64,000 nucleotides of DNA from assembly GCA_016717225.1 (NCBI GenBank), contig JADKGB010000003.1:1-64000 (forward strand), read 5' to 3'. Made by a program: the position numbers and the translations under genes. Of the stretch, positions 46,001 to 54,679 are shown piece after piece. Source of the DNA: Flavobacteriales bacterium (GTDB lineage: Bacteria; Bacteroidota; Bacteroidia; Flavobacteriales_F; PHOS-HE28). Under the pieces are notes generated by a model. That model was not told where the DNA came from. It ran no database searches and saw only the letters and a list, made by a program, of their open reading frames with translations. How positions within the stretch are numbered: the first letter of the stretch is position 1; every line of letters begins with the position of its first letter.

Positions 46001-46247
46001 GGAAAAGACAGGCTACCTGCTCCGTGTGCAGGACGATGGCATCGGCTTCGAGGTGAACGGACGCCGCGACGACAGCCTGGGCGGCAACGGACTGGGGAAC
46101 ATGCGCCGACGCGCCGAGGAAATGGGCGGCCAATTGGAGGTGCGATCCGCCCCGGGGCAGGGCACCACGGTGGAGCTCCGCTTTTCCGCCGATCCGGGCA
46201 AAATATCAGTGGATCCTATGATATCGGCTCCGGATGCGCGCGGGTAA
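43010..46247 (+). CDS. two-component propeller sensor histidine kinase, two frameshifts
   Basis: ATG 43010 gives a signal peptide (MPSRCLPTPLPRSP...LLCCALLAVC). Periplasmic Reg_prop-type propeller repeats follow (GYLWIPTPAGLVRSDGYSM, GAIWMKTETGIDRYD, GRYWLNTHVS, SLWMATVEGLLNLDP, NLWISTNQGLCRLDP), then a Y_Y_Y domain (MITFTFACMDHTAPGKNRFRY). One membrane helix (WWFRIAALLAFAGSLYAFY) leads to a HisKA_3 dimerisation domain with RDLHDEIGSTLSS (phospho-His) and a HATPase (LYLIFKEALNNAVKYS, DGIGF, GNGLGNM). Frames break at 43157-43158, where GG should be GGG, and at 44889-44891, where CCC should be CCCC. With these repaired one ~1080-residue kinase results. The regulator at 46258 is its likely partner. 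Confidence 0.85.
46203..46224. promoter_or_regulatory. 22-bp near-palindrome, candidate operator site 3
   Basis: ATATCAGTGGATCC followed by TATGATAT is symmetric except for two base pairs next to the centre. It shares GGATCCTATGAT with site 1. It overlaps the last codons of the kinase, about 35 bases before the regulator start, so it may allow autoregulation or an internal promoter. Confidence 0.4.
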
Positions 46248-46257
46248 TTTCGCCCCT

Positions 46258-46895
46258 GTGAAACTGCGCGTCGCCGTATTCGACGACCATGCCAAGCGGC
46301 GGGATGGGCTGCGCATGCTCATCGACTCCACGGACAACCTGGAGTGCGTGGGCGTGTTCCCCGACTGCCGCGACGTGGTGCGCCATGTGCTGGAGTGCAC
46401 CCCGGACGTGGTGCTCATGGACATCGACATGCCGCATGTGGACGGGCTGCAAGGCGTTACGCTTTGCGCAAGCAGTTCAAGGACCTGAAGATCCTGATGC
46501 AAACGGTTTTTGAGGACAACGAGAAGATCTTCGCCGCGATCCTCGCCGGAGCCGATGGCTACCTGTTGAAACAGACCGCCCCTATCAAGTTGTTGGAGGC
46601 GATCGAGGAAGTCACCCAAGGCGGCGCACCCATGACGCCGGCCATCGCCAAGAAGGTCTTGCAGCTCTTCTCGCAGCGCAGTGGCCCCGCCAAGCCGAAC
46701 GATTTCCACCTCACGGAACGCGAAACCGAGATCCTCAAGTTGCTCGTGGACGGTTTCAGCTACAAGTCCATCGCCACCAAGTGCAACATCAGCTCCGGCA
46801 CGGTGAACACGCACGTGAGCCACATCTACGAGAAGCTGCAGGTGAACTCCATGGCCGGCGCGGTGAGCATGGCGTTGCGGGAGGGGTTGGTGTGA
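46258..46895 (+). CDS. NarL/FixJ-family (LuxR HTH) response regulator, one frameshift
   Basis: The GTG at 46258 begins MKLRVAVFDDHAKRRDGLRM, with the acidic pair of the receiver. An in-frame ATG at 46234 overlaps the kinase end. PDVVLMDIDMPHVDG contains the phospho-acceptor Asp. The frame shifts at about 46455-46475 and continues LRKQFKDLKILMQTVFEDNEKIFAAILAGADGYLLKQT (K of the receiver). The C-terminal LuxR helix-turn-helix is LTERETEILKLLVDGFSYKSIA ... TVNTHVSHIYEKLQV. It should bind DNA after phosphorylation by the kinase at 43010, plausibly at the palindromes at 41285, 42937 and 46203. A diverged 3' copy lies at 31739-31903. Confidence 0.85.
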
Positions 46896-46924
46896 TCCCG
46901 CAAAACAACACCGGAACCTGCGTG

Positions 46925-46932
46925 CATCTTTG
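46925..46932 (+). promoter_or_regulatory. -7-like box CATCTTTG of ribD
   Basis: Seven of eight match to TAnnTTTG, eight bases before the ribD start at 46940, implying a very short leader. Confidence 0.3.
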
Positions 46933-46939
46933 CCGCTGA

Positions 46940-47989
46940 ATGAACAGGCATGAACACTGGATGCATCGCTGCCTGGAGCTGGCAAACGTTGGCGCAGGCC
47001 GCGTGGCACCCAACCCGCTGGTAGGTGCGGTGCTTGTTCAAAGCGATCGCATTCTCGCCGAAGGCTGGCATGCCGAATTCGGTGGGCCGCACGCGGAAGT
47101 GAATTGTCTGCGGTCGTTCGGCGATCAGCAAATTCCCAGCGACGCCGTGCTGTATGTGAACCTGGAGCCTTGCGCGCACCATGGTAAAACACCGCCGTGC
47201 GTGGATCTGTTGATCCATCGCGGCGTGAAGAAACTCGTCGTGGGATGCGGCGACCCGAACCCGACCACACACGATAAAGGCATCGCACGGGCACGCGAGG
47301 CAGGCATAGAAGTGATCACCGATGTGTTGCGCGATGATTGCCGCTGGTTGAACCGACGCTTCATCACGAGCTTCGAGAAACAACGACCGTACATCATTCT
47401 CAAGTGGGCGCAGAGTGCCGATGGATTTCTCGACGATCACGGACGAACAGCGCGGATCAGTTCACCGGAAACGGATGTTATCGTTCATCGTTGGCGGGCT
47501 GAAGAGCAGGCGATCCTCGTGGGAAGTCGCACGGTGTTGAACGATGATCCTGCGCTCACTGTGAGACATGTGGAAGGCCGGGATCCGTTGCGGGTTGTGC
47601 TGGACAGAAAGAACGTATCGCCGTTGAACGCATCGGTCTTCAACTCCGATGCGAGCACTTTGCTCTTCACCGAAGAACGACGTGCCGATGTGACCACGGA
47701 TCAAGTTATCCTGGACCCATCCGATGATCCGATCCCATCAATACTCAGTGAACTTCATCGGCGGAACATCCGATCGCTGCTCGTTGAAGGGGGCGCGGAA
47801 CTGTTGGGTCATTTCATTTCGAAAGGACTTTGGGATGAAGCGCGTGTGATCACCGGTAGTGCGACGTTCATCACCGGAACGAAAGCACCCGTGCTGCACG
47901 TTCATCCTGCACATTCTATCACCAGTGGTCGTGATCGCGTGGATCTTTGTTTCAAAGCGGACCCACCACCTGCAGTATGGTCCTGGTGA
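46940..47989 (+). CDS. ribD: bifunctional riboflavin biosynthesis deaminase/reductase RibD
   Basis: The N-terminal deaminase (residues 1-145) holds the zinc motifs FGGPHAEVNCL and LEPCAHHGKTPPCVDLLI, which deaminate diaminohydroxyphosphoribosylaminopyrimidine. The C-terminal reductase (residues 150-349) holds RPYIILKWAQSADGFLDD, AILVGSRTVLNDDPALTVR and SLLVEGGAELLGHFI, with an NADPH-binding pattern. The fused length is normal for RibD. It is the first core gene right of the accessory island. The next gene starts 13 bases before its stop. Confidence 0.95.
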   Translation: MNRHEHWMHRCLELANVGAGRVAPNPLVGAVLVQSDRILAEGWHAEFGGPHAEVNCLRSFGDQQIPSDAVLYVNLEPCAHHGKTPPCVDLLIHRGVKKLVVGCGDPNPTTHDKGIARAREAGIEVITDVLRDDCRWLNRRFITSFEKQRPYIILKWAQSADGFLDDHGRTARISSPETDVIVHRWRAEEQAILVGSRTVLNDDPALTVRHVEGRDPLRVVLDRKNVSPLNASVFNSDASTLLFTEERRADVTTDQVILDPSDDPIPSILSELHRRNIRSLLVEGGAELLGHFISKGLWDEARVITGSATFITGTKAPVLHVHPAHSITSGRDRVDLCFKADPPPAVWSW

Positions 47990-48828
47990 TCCTCACGGCG
48001 CTGTGCATCGCCGCCTTCGCGATCCTGTTCAAGTATTTCGATCGCCATGCCATCCCGTTGTTCCCGGCGATCACGATCAACTACTTCGTGGCGTTCATCT
48101 GCGGGTTATTGTTCAACCCACCGTGGGGAGTTGGGGACATTTCATTGTTGTGGACACCAGCGATCGGACTCGGCTGTTTGTTCGTTACCGTGTTCACGCT
48201 TACGGGACTTTCGGCACAGAAAGCAGGAGCGGCGCGCACGACCATCGCAGGACGCATGAGTTTGGTATTGACGGTTGTCGGCACCCTGTTCTTGTTCCGA
48301 GAGCGTGTGGGTTTGTTGGGATGGATCGGTATAGGAGCAGCACTGCTCGGCTTGCTACTGGTTACGCGCAAGGATGGCGATAATGCGGGAAAGCGATCAT
48401 GGCTCCTCCCCTTTCTCATTTTTCTTGGTAGCGGCATGTGTGACGTTGCGGTCAACGCCTTGCAACGGATCCGAACCACCACATTGAACGAAGCAGCGTT
48501 CACCACGCTGTGCTTCGGATCGGCGAGTTGCGTGAGTCTGCTTGTGCTGGTCGTTCGGAAAGAACACACTGCGTTGGCGCATCGCGGTGCATGGATCGGT
48601 GGCATCTTGTTGGGCGTTGTCAACTACGCCTCGCTCCTGTTCTTGATCGCCGCGCTCGGTGCTGGCGAACTTCCAGCGAGCAGCATCTTTCCATTGATGA
48701 ACATTGGTGCGATCCTCTTCAGCACAACAGCTGCGATCATCCTGTTCCGTGAACGATTGTCGGTGCGTCAGTGGATCGGCATCACGTTGTGCGTGGTCGC
48801 CTTGGTGTTCATCATGCTGCCTGCGTAA
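47977..48828 (+). CDS. EamA-family transporter
   Basis: The ~283-residue protein has ten predicted membrane helices in two similar halves (AITINYFVAFICGLLF, TTIAGRMSLVLTVVGTLFLF, then AAALLGLLLVTRKDG; second half GVVNYASLLFLIAALG, SIFPLMNIGAILFSTTAAIILF). The FRERVGLLGWIGIG and FRERLSVRQWIGITL motifs, one in each half, are typical of the DMT superfamily. The exported or imported metabolite is unknown. It overlaps ribD and YigZ-family genes and is probably cotranscribed with them. Confidence 0.85.
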   Translation: MVLVILTALCIAAFAILFKYFDRHAIPLFPAITINYFVAFICGLLFNPPWGVGDISLLWTPAIGLGCLFVTVFTLTGLSAQKAGAARTTIAGRMSLVLTVVGTLFLFRERVGLLGWIGIGAALLGLLLVTRKDGDNAGKRSWLLPFLIFLGSGMCDVAVNALQRIRTTTLNEAAFTTLCFGSASCVSLLVLVVRKEHTALAHRGAWIGGILLGVVNYASLLFLIAALGAGELPASSIFPLMNIGAILFSTTAAIILFRERLSVRQWIGITLCVVALVFIMLPA

Positions 48829-49436
48829 TGCCGACAGATCGTTATCTGACATTGGCTTCGGAAAGCGAAGGGATCTACCGCGAAAAGGCGAGCAAGTTCA
48901 TCGCGTACGCATTCCCGATCGGGGATGAAGAAGCCTTCACTGTTCGCTGTGCGGCGATCGCGAAAGAGCATCACACGTGCCGCCATGTATGCTACGCGTG
49001 GGTGCTGGGTGAACAAGGCGAGCGCTACCGCGCGAACGATGCGGGCGAACCAGCAGGCACTGCAGGCAAACCTCTATTGCGTCAACTTCAGGGAGCGAAC
49101 ATCACCTTCGCCGGTATCGTCGTCGTTCGCTATTTCGGTGGAACGCTATTGGGCAAAGGAGGCTTGGTACATGCCTATGCCGAAGCTGCGCGTGAAGCAC
49201 TCGCGAAGAACACGATCATCGAAAAAGTGCTGCGATCGACCATTCACATAGCGTGTCCCTATTCGATCGTTGAAGCGATCAAGAACGATGTGATCAAGAG
49301 CGGCGGCGAGGTGTTGAACGCGGAGTACGGGGAACCGTGCGTGCTGATGGTCACCGTCGCACGCGATCGATCGATCGCGTTCAGCGAAAAGTGGATCCTG
49401 GCCGGTGCGCGTGTTGGAGCCGTTCAGGCGAAATAA
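48828..49436 (+). CDS. IMPACT/YigZ family protein
   Basis: ATG 48828 overlaps the preceding stop (TAATG). The protein shows SKFIAYAFPI, CYAWVLG, the family signature RANDAGEPAGTAGKPLL, and ITFAGIVVVRYFGGTLLGKGGLVHAY. The C-terminal DUF1949-like part (CPYSIVEAIKNDVIKSGG) completes the two-domain layout at about 200 residues. The family is linked with translation regulation through the eukaryotic IMPACT homologue; bacterial function is unclear. It is convergent with the thioesterase gene at 49424. Confidence 0.9.
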   Translation: MPTDRYLTLASESEGIYREKASKFIAYAFPIGDEEAFTVRCAAIAKEHHTCRHVCYAWVLGEQGERYRANDAGEPAGTAGKPLLRQLQGANITFAGIVVVRYFGGTLLGKGGLVHAYAEAAREALAKNTIIEKVLRSTIHIACPYSIVEAIKNDVIKSGGEVLNAEYGEPCVLMVTVARDRSIAFSEKWILAGARVGAVQAK

Positions 49437-49831
49437 GCCACGAAGAGATCGAGCAATGGTTGTGGCGCACGACACGGACGACCGGTTGACTTATCGATGA
49501 AGACCAACGTTGTGGTCGCCTCGGTCAAGAGTTCGTTCTCTTCATTACGCACCTCGTAGCGGAACGCAATGCGCACGTTCGGCAACGAATCAATGTACGT
49601 TGTGATGGTGAGCGCTTCGTCATAGAAAGCCGGTTTGTGGTAGGTCACGTGCATGTCCCGCACTGGCAACATCACTCCATCATCCTCCATCTGTTTGTAC
49701 GACAATCCCATACTGCGCAACGCTTCCACGCGAGCCACCTCGAAATACTGGGCATATACGCCGTAATAGACGTAGCCCATTCGATCGGTCTCGGCATAGC
49801 GCGGCCGGAGTATTGTTTGATGTGTGAACAT
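49424..49831 (-). CDS. acyl-CoA thioesterase (4HBT/YbgC-FadM type)
   Basis: From ATG 49831 the 135-residue hotdog-fold protein begins HQTILRPRYAETDRMGYVYYGVYAQYFEVARVEAL, containing the family Asp (here in ETD) and the Tyr-rich start typical of YbgC/FadM enzymes. VRDMHVTYHKPAFYDEALTI and LTEATTTLVFID are the other conserved strands. It should hydrolyse an acyl-CoA thioester; the chain length is unknown. It ends over the tail of the YigZ-family gene on the other strand. Confidence 0.85.
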   Translation of the reverse strand: MFTHQTILRPRYAETDRMGYVYYGVYAQYFEVARVEALRSMGLSYKQMEDDGVMLPVRDMHVTYHKPAFYDEALTITTYIDSLPNVRIAFRYEVRNEENELLTEATTTLVFIDKSTGRPCRAPQPLLDLFVAYFA

Positions 49832-50236
49832 GGCGGGAAGATACCGGCACGAAAAGTTCGCTCGATCAAATTTGGTTCGCATGCGTGCAGCCTCGTACAT
49901 TCACACGGTGGCACACGTGGATCAACGTTCAAATCATTCGTCGAGCGATACCAGGGAAGATCGCAGGTACGAAAAACTTGGCATGTGGCGCAAGAGTTCA
50001 CGACAAGTCATCAGTGTTTCGAACACTCGCGCAGAACCTTGCTGGGCGCGGATCACACATGAGGACGTCATCTCCGGAAGTGATCGCATAATTTTCCTGA
50101 ACATCAATAGCGATCGGACTTTTTTTTTCACTGATCGACGTCCATATTTGCCACCCCTCCGGAACGAACGTGATAGCAAACTGAATTCAGGAACCCACCC
50201 TTTCGCCGACCTCATCACCACCATCCTCAATCAAAC
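49832..50236. other. intergenic region upstream of dnaA
   Basis: About 400 bases between divergent genes. It holds no convincing open frame. It includes a T-rich run at 50119-50129 and CATATTTG at about 50145-50152, one mismatch from the -7 box TAnnTTTG. I looked for clustered DnaA boxes (TTATCCACA and its variants) and saw none that are convincing, so I do not call an origin here. Confidence 0.5.
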
Positions 50237-51673
50237 ATGCCCGTAAAGAAAGACCACGAAAAGACTTGGGAGCAATGTCTGGAGGTGATCCAGGACAACG
50301 TGAGCCAACAGAGTTTCAAGACCTGGTTCCAACCGATCAAGGCATTGAAATTGGCTGACGCTGTTCTCACCATCCAAGTGCCATCGCAGTTCTTCTACGA
50401 ATGGCTCGAGGAGCACTACATCGGTTTGCTGAAGAAGACGATCAAAAAAGAATTGGGGAATGAAGGGCGCTTGGAGTACTCCATCATCATGGAGAACGGA
50501 TCCAAGAACGCCCACCCGTACTCAGTGAAGATGCCAACGAGCAATTCACGCGATGTGAAGAATCCTTCTGTTACGTTGCCGGTTGATGTGGCCAACAGCC
50601 CCATCAAGAACCCGTTCATCATTCCGGGTCTTCGCAAGATCAAGATCGAATCGCACCTGAACCCGAACTACTCGTTCGACAATTTCATCGAAGGCGATTG
50701 CAACCGCTTGGCACGAAGCGCAGGTTATGCTGTTGCGCAGAAACCTGGAGGCACCGCCTTCAATCCGTTGTTGATCTATGGTGGCGTTGGCCTCGGTAAA
50801 ACGCACCTCGCGCACGCCATTGGTATCGAGATCAAGAAGACCTTCCCAGAGAAGACCATCCTGTACGTGCCTGCTGAAAAATTCACCCAGCAGTTCATCG
50901 AGAGCGTTCGCAACAACACGAGCGGCGACTTCCTGCAGTTCTACCAGATGATGGATGTGCTCCTCATCGACGATGTCCAATTCCTCGCCGGCAAGGAGAA
51001 AACGCAGGACGTGTTCTTCCACATCTTCAATCACCTGCACCAGAACGGAAAGCAGCTCGTGCTTACCAGCGACAAAGCACCTGTGGAAATGCAGGGTGTC
51101 GAGCAGCGCTTGTTGAGCCGCTTCAAGTGGGGCCTCAGCGCCGACCTGCAGCAACCAGGCTTGGAGACGCGCATCGCGATCCTGCAGAAGAAGATGTACG
51201 CCGAGGGTTTGGACCTGCCGAAAGAAGTGGTGGAATACCTGGCCTACAGCATCACCACGAACATCCGCGAACTGGAAGGTGCGATGATCAGCCTGATCGC
51301 GCAGAGCTCATTGAACAAGAAAGCCGTGACGCTGGATCTGGCGAAGCAGATGATCGACAAGTTCGTGAAGAACACAGCTCGCGAAGTTTCGATCGATTAC
51401 ATCCAGAAGGTGGTGTGCGATTACTTCGACCTGCCGATCGAACTATTGAAGAGCAAAACCCGCAAGCGCGAGGTGGTGCAAGCCCGGCAGATCGCGATGT
51501 ACTTCGCGAAGCGTATGACCAAGAGTTCCTTGGCGAGCATCGGAGCGCACTGCGGTGGCAAGGACCACGCGACCGTGTTGCACGCCTGCCGCACCGTGAA
51601 CAATCTGCAAGAGACCGACAAGCAGTTCCGCGGCTATCTCGAGGACCTCGAGAAAAAGTTGAGCGTGCATTGA
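50237..51673 (+). CDS. dnaA: chromosomal replication initiator protein DnaA
   Basis: The 478-residue protein has the four DnaA domains. Domain I starts TWEQCLEVIQDNVSQQSFKTW, and a linker follows. The AAA+ core has LNPNYSFDNFIEGDCNRLA, Walker A IYGGVGLGKTHLAHAIG, Walker B VLLIDDVQFLAGKEKTQ, and arginine finger region VEQRLLSRFKWGLS. The C-terminal DNA-binding domain ends with the DnaA signature GAHCGGKDHATVLHACRTV. It binds origin DnaA boxes and opens the duplex. Gene order around it (thioesterase, dnaA, phosphatase, RsmI-family) is usual for this phylum. A strong terminator follows at 51723. Confidence 0.98.
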   Translation: MPVKKDHEKTWEQCLEVIQDNVSQQSFKTWFQPIKALKLADAVLTIQVPSQFFYEWLEEHYIGLLKKTIKKELGNEGRLEYSIIMENGSKNAHPYSVKMPTSNSRDVKNPSVTLPVDVANSPIKNPFIIPGLRKIKIESHLNPNYSFDNFIEGDCNRLARSAGYAVAQKPGGTAFNPLLIYGGVGLGKTHLAHAIGIEIKKTFPEKTILYVPAEKFTQQFIESVRNNTSGDFLQFYQMMDVLLIDDVQFLAGKEKTQDVFFHIFNHLHQNGKQLVLTSDKAPVEMQGVEQRLLSRFKWGLSADLQQPGLETRIAILQKKMYAEGLDLPKEVVEYLAYSITTNIRELEGAMISLIAQSSLNKKAVTLDLAKQMIDKFVKNTAREVSIDYIQKVVCDYFDLPIELLKSKTRKREVVQARQIAMYFAKRMTKSSLASIGAHCGGKDHATVLHACRTVNNLQETDKQFRGYLEDLEKKLSVH

Positions 51674-51722
51674 ACCTTTGACAGGCTTACGGACGAGCCC
51701 ACAGCATTGTCGACAGAATTGA

Positions 51723-51752
51723 AAGAAGGACCGCCCACCAGCGGTCCTTCTT
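51723..51752. terminator. rho-independent terminator after dnaA
   Basis: A 12-bp stem (AAGAAGGACCGC and GCGGTCCTTCTT) with a six-base loop is followed by a pyrimidine-rich stretch (TCTTTCC). It stands between dnaA and the phosphatase gene. Confidence 0.7.
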
Positions 51753-51783
51753 CTTTCCACACCTTCGCACAATTGCCAAGAAC

Positions 51784-52254
51784 ATGAAAAAGATCCTGCT
51801 TGTGTGCATGGGGAACATTTGCAGAAGCCCAATGGCCGAAGGGATCCTGCGCGACCTGGCGAAAGCCCGTGGGCTATTCATTACGACCGACAGCGCAGGC
51901 ACCATCAACAGCCACGTTGGTGAAGCACCGGACCATCGCGCGGTTGCATGCATGGTGCGTCATGGTAGCGACATCAGTGACCTGCGCGCACGACAAGTCA
52001 AACCGAAAGACTTCCATGAATTCGATCTGTTATTGGCCATGGACCGCGATAACCTGGAGGGTCTGCTTCGTATCGTACCGGAAGCTGAGCTGATCCCGAA
52101 AGCGAAGTTGATGATGGACTATGTACCGACCTACCCGATGCGGGAGGTTCCTGACCCGTACTTCGGGGGTGACGAAGGATTCGAGGCCGTTCACAAAATG
52201 GTAACCGCAGCCTGTACGAACTTGTTGAACAAATTGGAAGCCGATGCCCGGTAA
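51784..52254 (+). CDS. low-molecular-weight protein-tyrosine phosphatase
   Basis: The 156-residue protein begins with the P-loop VCMGNICRSPMAEGIL (C-x5-R-S) and ends with the general-acid loop PDPYFGGDEGFE. DSAGTINSHVGEAPDHRAV is the usual second block. Substrates may be phosphotyrosine on kinases of polysaccharide export, or arsenate; none is shown. It overlaps the RsmI-family gene by about ten bases. Confidence 0.92.
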   Translation: MKKILLVCMGNICRSPMAEGILRDLAKARGLFITTDSAGTINSHVGEAPDHRAVACMVRHGSDISDLRARQVKPKDFHEFDLLLAMDRDNLEGLLRIVPEAELIPKAKLMMDYVPTYPMREVPDPYFGGDEGFEAVHKMVTAACTNLLNKLEADAR

Positions 52255-52942
52255 ACTCTACCTTCTTCCGGTTTGGTTAGGCGACTCCGGCGGTGTGGAA
52301 TTGATGCCGCCGGCCAATATCGCGATCGCCGAACGTGTGAAGATCTTTTTCTGCGAGCATGAAAAGACCGCACGCCAGATGCTCCGGCGTATGTCCGCGA
52401 CCATCGACCTGAACGCGATCGCACTGCACCGCTTGGACAAGGACACTACCGACGCGGAAATAGCTGAACTCGCTAATTTGCTCAACGACCAGGATGGGGC
52501 GATCGTAAGTGAAGCGGGCATGCCATGCATCGCTGATCCTGGGGCGCGGTTAGTGGCGAAGGCCCATGTTCTAGGTATTCCTGTTGTACCGCTGACAGGT
52601 CCTACATCGCTCCTATTGGCGCTGGCTGCTTCCGGCATGAATGGTCAACAGTTCACCTTCCATGGGTACTTGCCGCGCGAATCGGTACCACGCAAACAAG
52701 CATTGAAGCAACTGGAACAGGAAGTACGACGCACGGGTGGAGCACAACTCTTCATTGAAACGCCCTACCGGAACGATGCACTTCTTGCGGACGCGATAGC
52801 TGCGTGCGATGGAAACACGCGATTATGTATTGCCATCGATCTTGAACAACCTGGCGGTTACGTGATCTCTCGCACCATTGCTGCATGGCGCAAGTCACCG
52901 CCGGTGCTGGGGAAACGCCCCTGTGTGTTCATCGTCGGATGA
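52244..52942 (+). CDS. RsmI-family SAM-dependent methyltransferase
   Basis: The 232-residue tetrapyrrole-methylase-fold protein shows LYLLPVWLGDSGGVELMP at the start, GAIVSEAGMPCIADPGARLVAKA (the SAM/ring-binding loop), and VVPLTGPTSLLLALAASGMNGQQFTFHGYLP. It lacks the C-terminal extension of classical RsmI and fits the shorter Bacteroidota variant located by dnaA. RsmI methylates the 2'-O of C1402 of 16S rRNA; whether this variant does so is unproven. Confidence 0.8.
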   Translation: MPGKLYLLPVWLGDSGGVELMPPANIAIAERVKIFFCEHEKTARQMLRRMSATIDLNAIALHRLDKDTTDAEIAELANLLNDQDGAIVSEAGMPCIADPGARLVAKAHVLGIPVVPLTGPTSLLLALAASGMNGQQFTFHGYLPRESVPRKQALKQLEQEVRRTGGAQLFIETPYRNDALLADAIAACDGNTRLCIAIDLEQPGGYVISRTIAAWRKSPPVLGKRPCVFIVG

Positions 52943-53086
52943 TGGGTTTTCTAACAGTCCCCAAAAAACTCCATTCGAAACCATCGCATCCTTCCTGAAA
53001 GTGCGACGGGTGAGGGCCTTACGCGTTCGACGATGTGTTCCATGCTGTGATCATGTGCGCTGCGAAGTCTCTGACTTCATAGCATG

Positions 53087-54676
53087 CTATTCAACCACCA
53101 GCTTTGTTCCGCTCAACCACGTGGTGCCACTGGTGAGATGAAGGTGGTAGATGCCAGCAGCCAAGCCAAGTAAGGGTATTGCGTTCTCGCCGATCACCGC
53201 CTTTTGCACCAGCACCTCTTTGCCTTCGCCATTCACCAACCGCACGTGCAGATCCGCAACGAATGGCGAACCTAAGGGTAGCGCGACCTTTACCGTGGTG
53301 CTCCCGTGCGCCGGGTTGGGGTACACCGACAATGCGCTCCCCAAGTTGGTGGCCTGAACCGTGATCACGGTGCTGAAATCATCGCAGCCGGGAATGATAC
53401 AACCCAGGCTGTCGACTTTCACTACCCAGACATCCACACTCAGCCCCGGCGGGTTGATGCCGTTGATGTTACCCCGCGTTTCGCCCACGACCACAAAGCC
53501 ACCATCCGGTGTGGGCTGCACATCGCGGAACACACCTTGGCAATCCACCAGCACGCTGTCGTAGTAGAAATACTCCCGCATCCACAAGCTGTCGCCATCG
53601 CTATTGGCCCGCACCAGTATGCCCTTGCGGTACGGGAAGCCCCCATCAGTTTGGTACCACTTTTCCCCACAGGCAATCAGATCCCCGCTGGAAACAACTT
53701 CAGCAACTGAGCGAAATCCAGCGGTTCTCACCGGATCAGCGTCGTAGGTTCTTTCCCATAGCGGCTCTCCGTCAGGAGCGAGCTTCACGAGTTGTAACCA
53801 AAACACAGCGCTCGCCTGATCGACACACTTGCCCGTGGCGTAGACAAGGTCCCCGGCTGAAGTGCTGAGCACCGCAGCGCTATATGTCTCATTGGTCGGG
53901 TCACCATCAAAATGATCCCACATCGAGTTGCCTTGTTCATCGGTGTGCATGATCCATTGAACATACTGCCCTCCACTATTGGGCAGCTGTGGGTAGGTTG
54001 CACCGATAAAGTAGCCCCCATCGGGTGCCAGATCCACCGATGTCGCATAGTCAAGCCTTGTTGGGTGCCCATAGGTCTGCCACCACTCCACATTCCCAAC
54101 GCTGTCGGTCTTGAGCAGGAAGGCATCCAGAACACCTGAAACCGTTGTTTCACCAACAATGATAAAACCGCTGTCCGGGGTCCTCTTCACACCTCGACCT
54201 ATCCACTCAGTTGCGGAATCACCCAGCAGTTCCAAGTAATTAATGGGCGTGCCATCCTGCTCGAACCAGAACAACCCTATCCAAGTGCCACCTACCGAAG
54301 TTGAGTCCTGCGTGGACCCCGCGACAACGTACCGACCATCCGGCAGGGCAACAGAGGCATTGGACCAACCGATGCTGGAGTTCTTGTAATACACCACAAT
54401 ACTATCCTCTGACAGAAAATCCCCATTAGTACTGAAGCGCTCCGAAGTAAGCACCAGAGGATAGAAGATCCCGGTGACCGTATCGAGGAATGCCTCATTG
54501 CAAAACGCGACGAACTCGTCCGCGGAATTCTGTTCGACCGCAAAGCCGAACCCATTCAGGTGCCGATCGAAGGCGTCATGGCGGATGTTGAAGCCTTGTG
54601 CGGCTGCACACATCCACCCTGAGGTGGATGCGTGCAGCACGAACACAAGGCCCAATTGGGCGATGTGGCGCACCAT
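53087..54676 (-). CDS. secreted repeat protein with T9SS type-A sorting domain
   Basis: A signal peptide (VRHIAQLGLVFVLHASTSGWMCAAAQ) is followed by a WD/delta-60-like propeller series: GRYVVAGSTQDSTSVGGTW, DSGFIIVGETTVSG, DGGYFIGATYPQLPNSGG and DGGFVVVGETRGN. A linker with a Cys pair (LGCIIPGCDD) comes next. The C-terminus (LSVYPNPAHGSTTVKVALP ... LAAGIYHLHLTSG ... SGTKLVVE) is a standard type-A sorting domain. The enzyme-like activity, if any, is unknown. It follows closely (three bases) after the 1536-residue gene on the same strand. Confidence 0.75.
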   Translation of the reverse strand: MVRHIAQLGLVFVLHASTSGWMCAAAQGFNIRHDAFDRHLNGFGFAVEQNSADEFVAFCNEAFLDTVTGIFYPLVLTSERFSTNGDFLSEDSIVVYYKNSSIGWSNASVALPDGRYVVAGSTQDSTSVGGTWIGLFWFEQDGTPINYLELLGDSATEWIGRGVKRTPDSGFIIVGETTVSGVLDAFLLKTDSVGNVEWWQTYGHPTRLDYATSVDLAPDGGYFIGATYPQLPNSGGQYVQWIMHTDEQGNSMWDHFDGDPTNETYSAAVLSTSAGDLVYATGKCVDQASAVFWLQLVKLAPDGEPLWERTYDADPVRTAGFRSVAEVVSSGDLIACGEKWYQTDGGFPYRKGILVRANSDGDSLWMREYFYYDSVLVDCQGVFRDVQPTPDGGFVVVGETRGNINGINPPGLSVDVWVVKVDSLGCIIPGCDDFSTVITVQATNLGSALSVYPNPAHGSTTVKVALPLGSPFVADLHVRLVNGEGKEVLVQKAVIGENAIPLLGLAAGIYHLHLTSGTTWLSGTKLVVE

Positions 54677-54679
54677 GGC

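Noticed and set aside
43010..46247. Programmed frameshifting in the sensor kinase
   Set aside because: Both breaks are single-base losses in short G or C runs, with no slippery heptamer and stem-loop pattern, and similar losses occur in ligA; consensus error or mutation is simpler.
49832..50236. Replication origin next to dnaA
   Set aside because: I saw no convincing cluster of DnaA boxes and no clear AT-rich unwinding element beyond a short T run.
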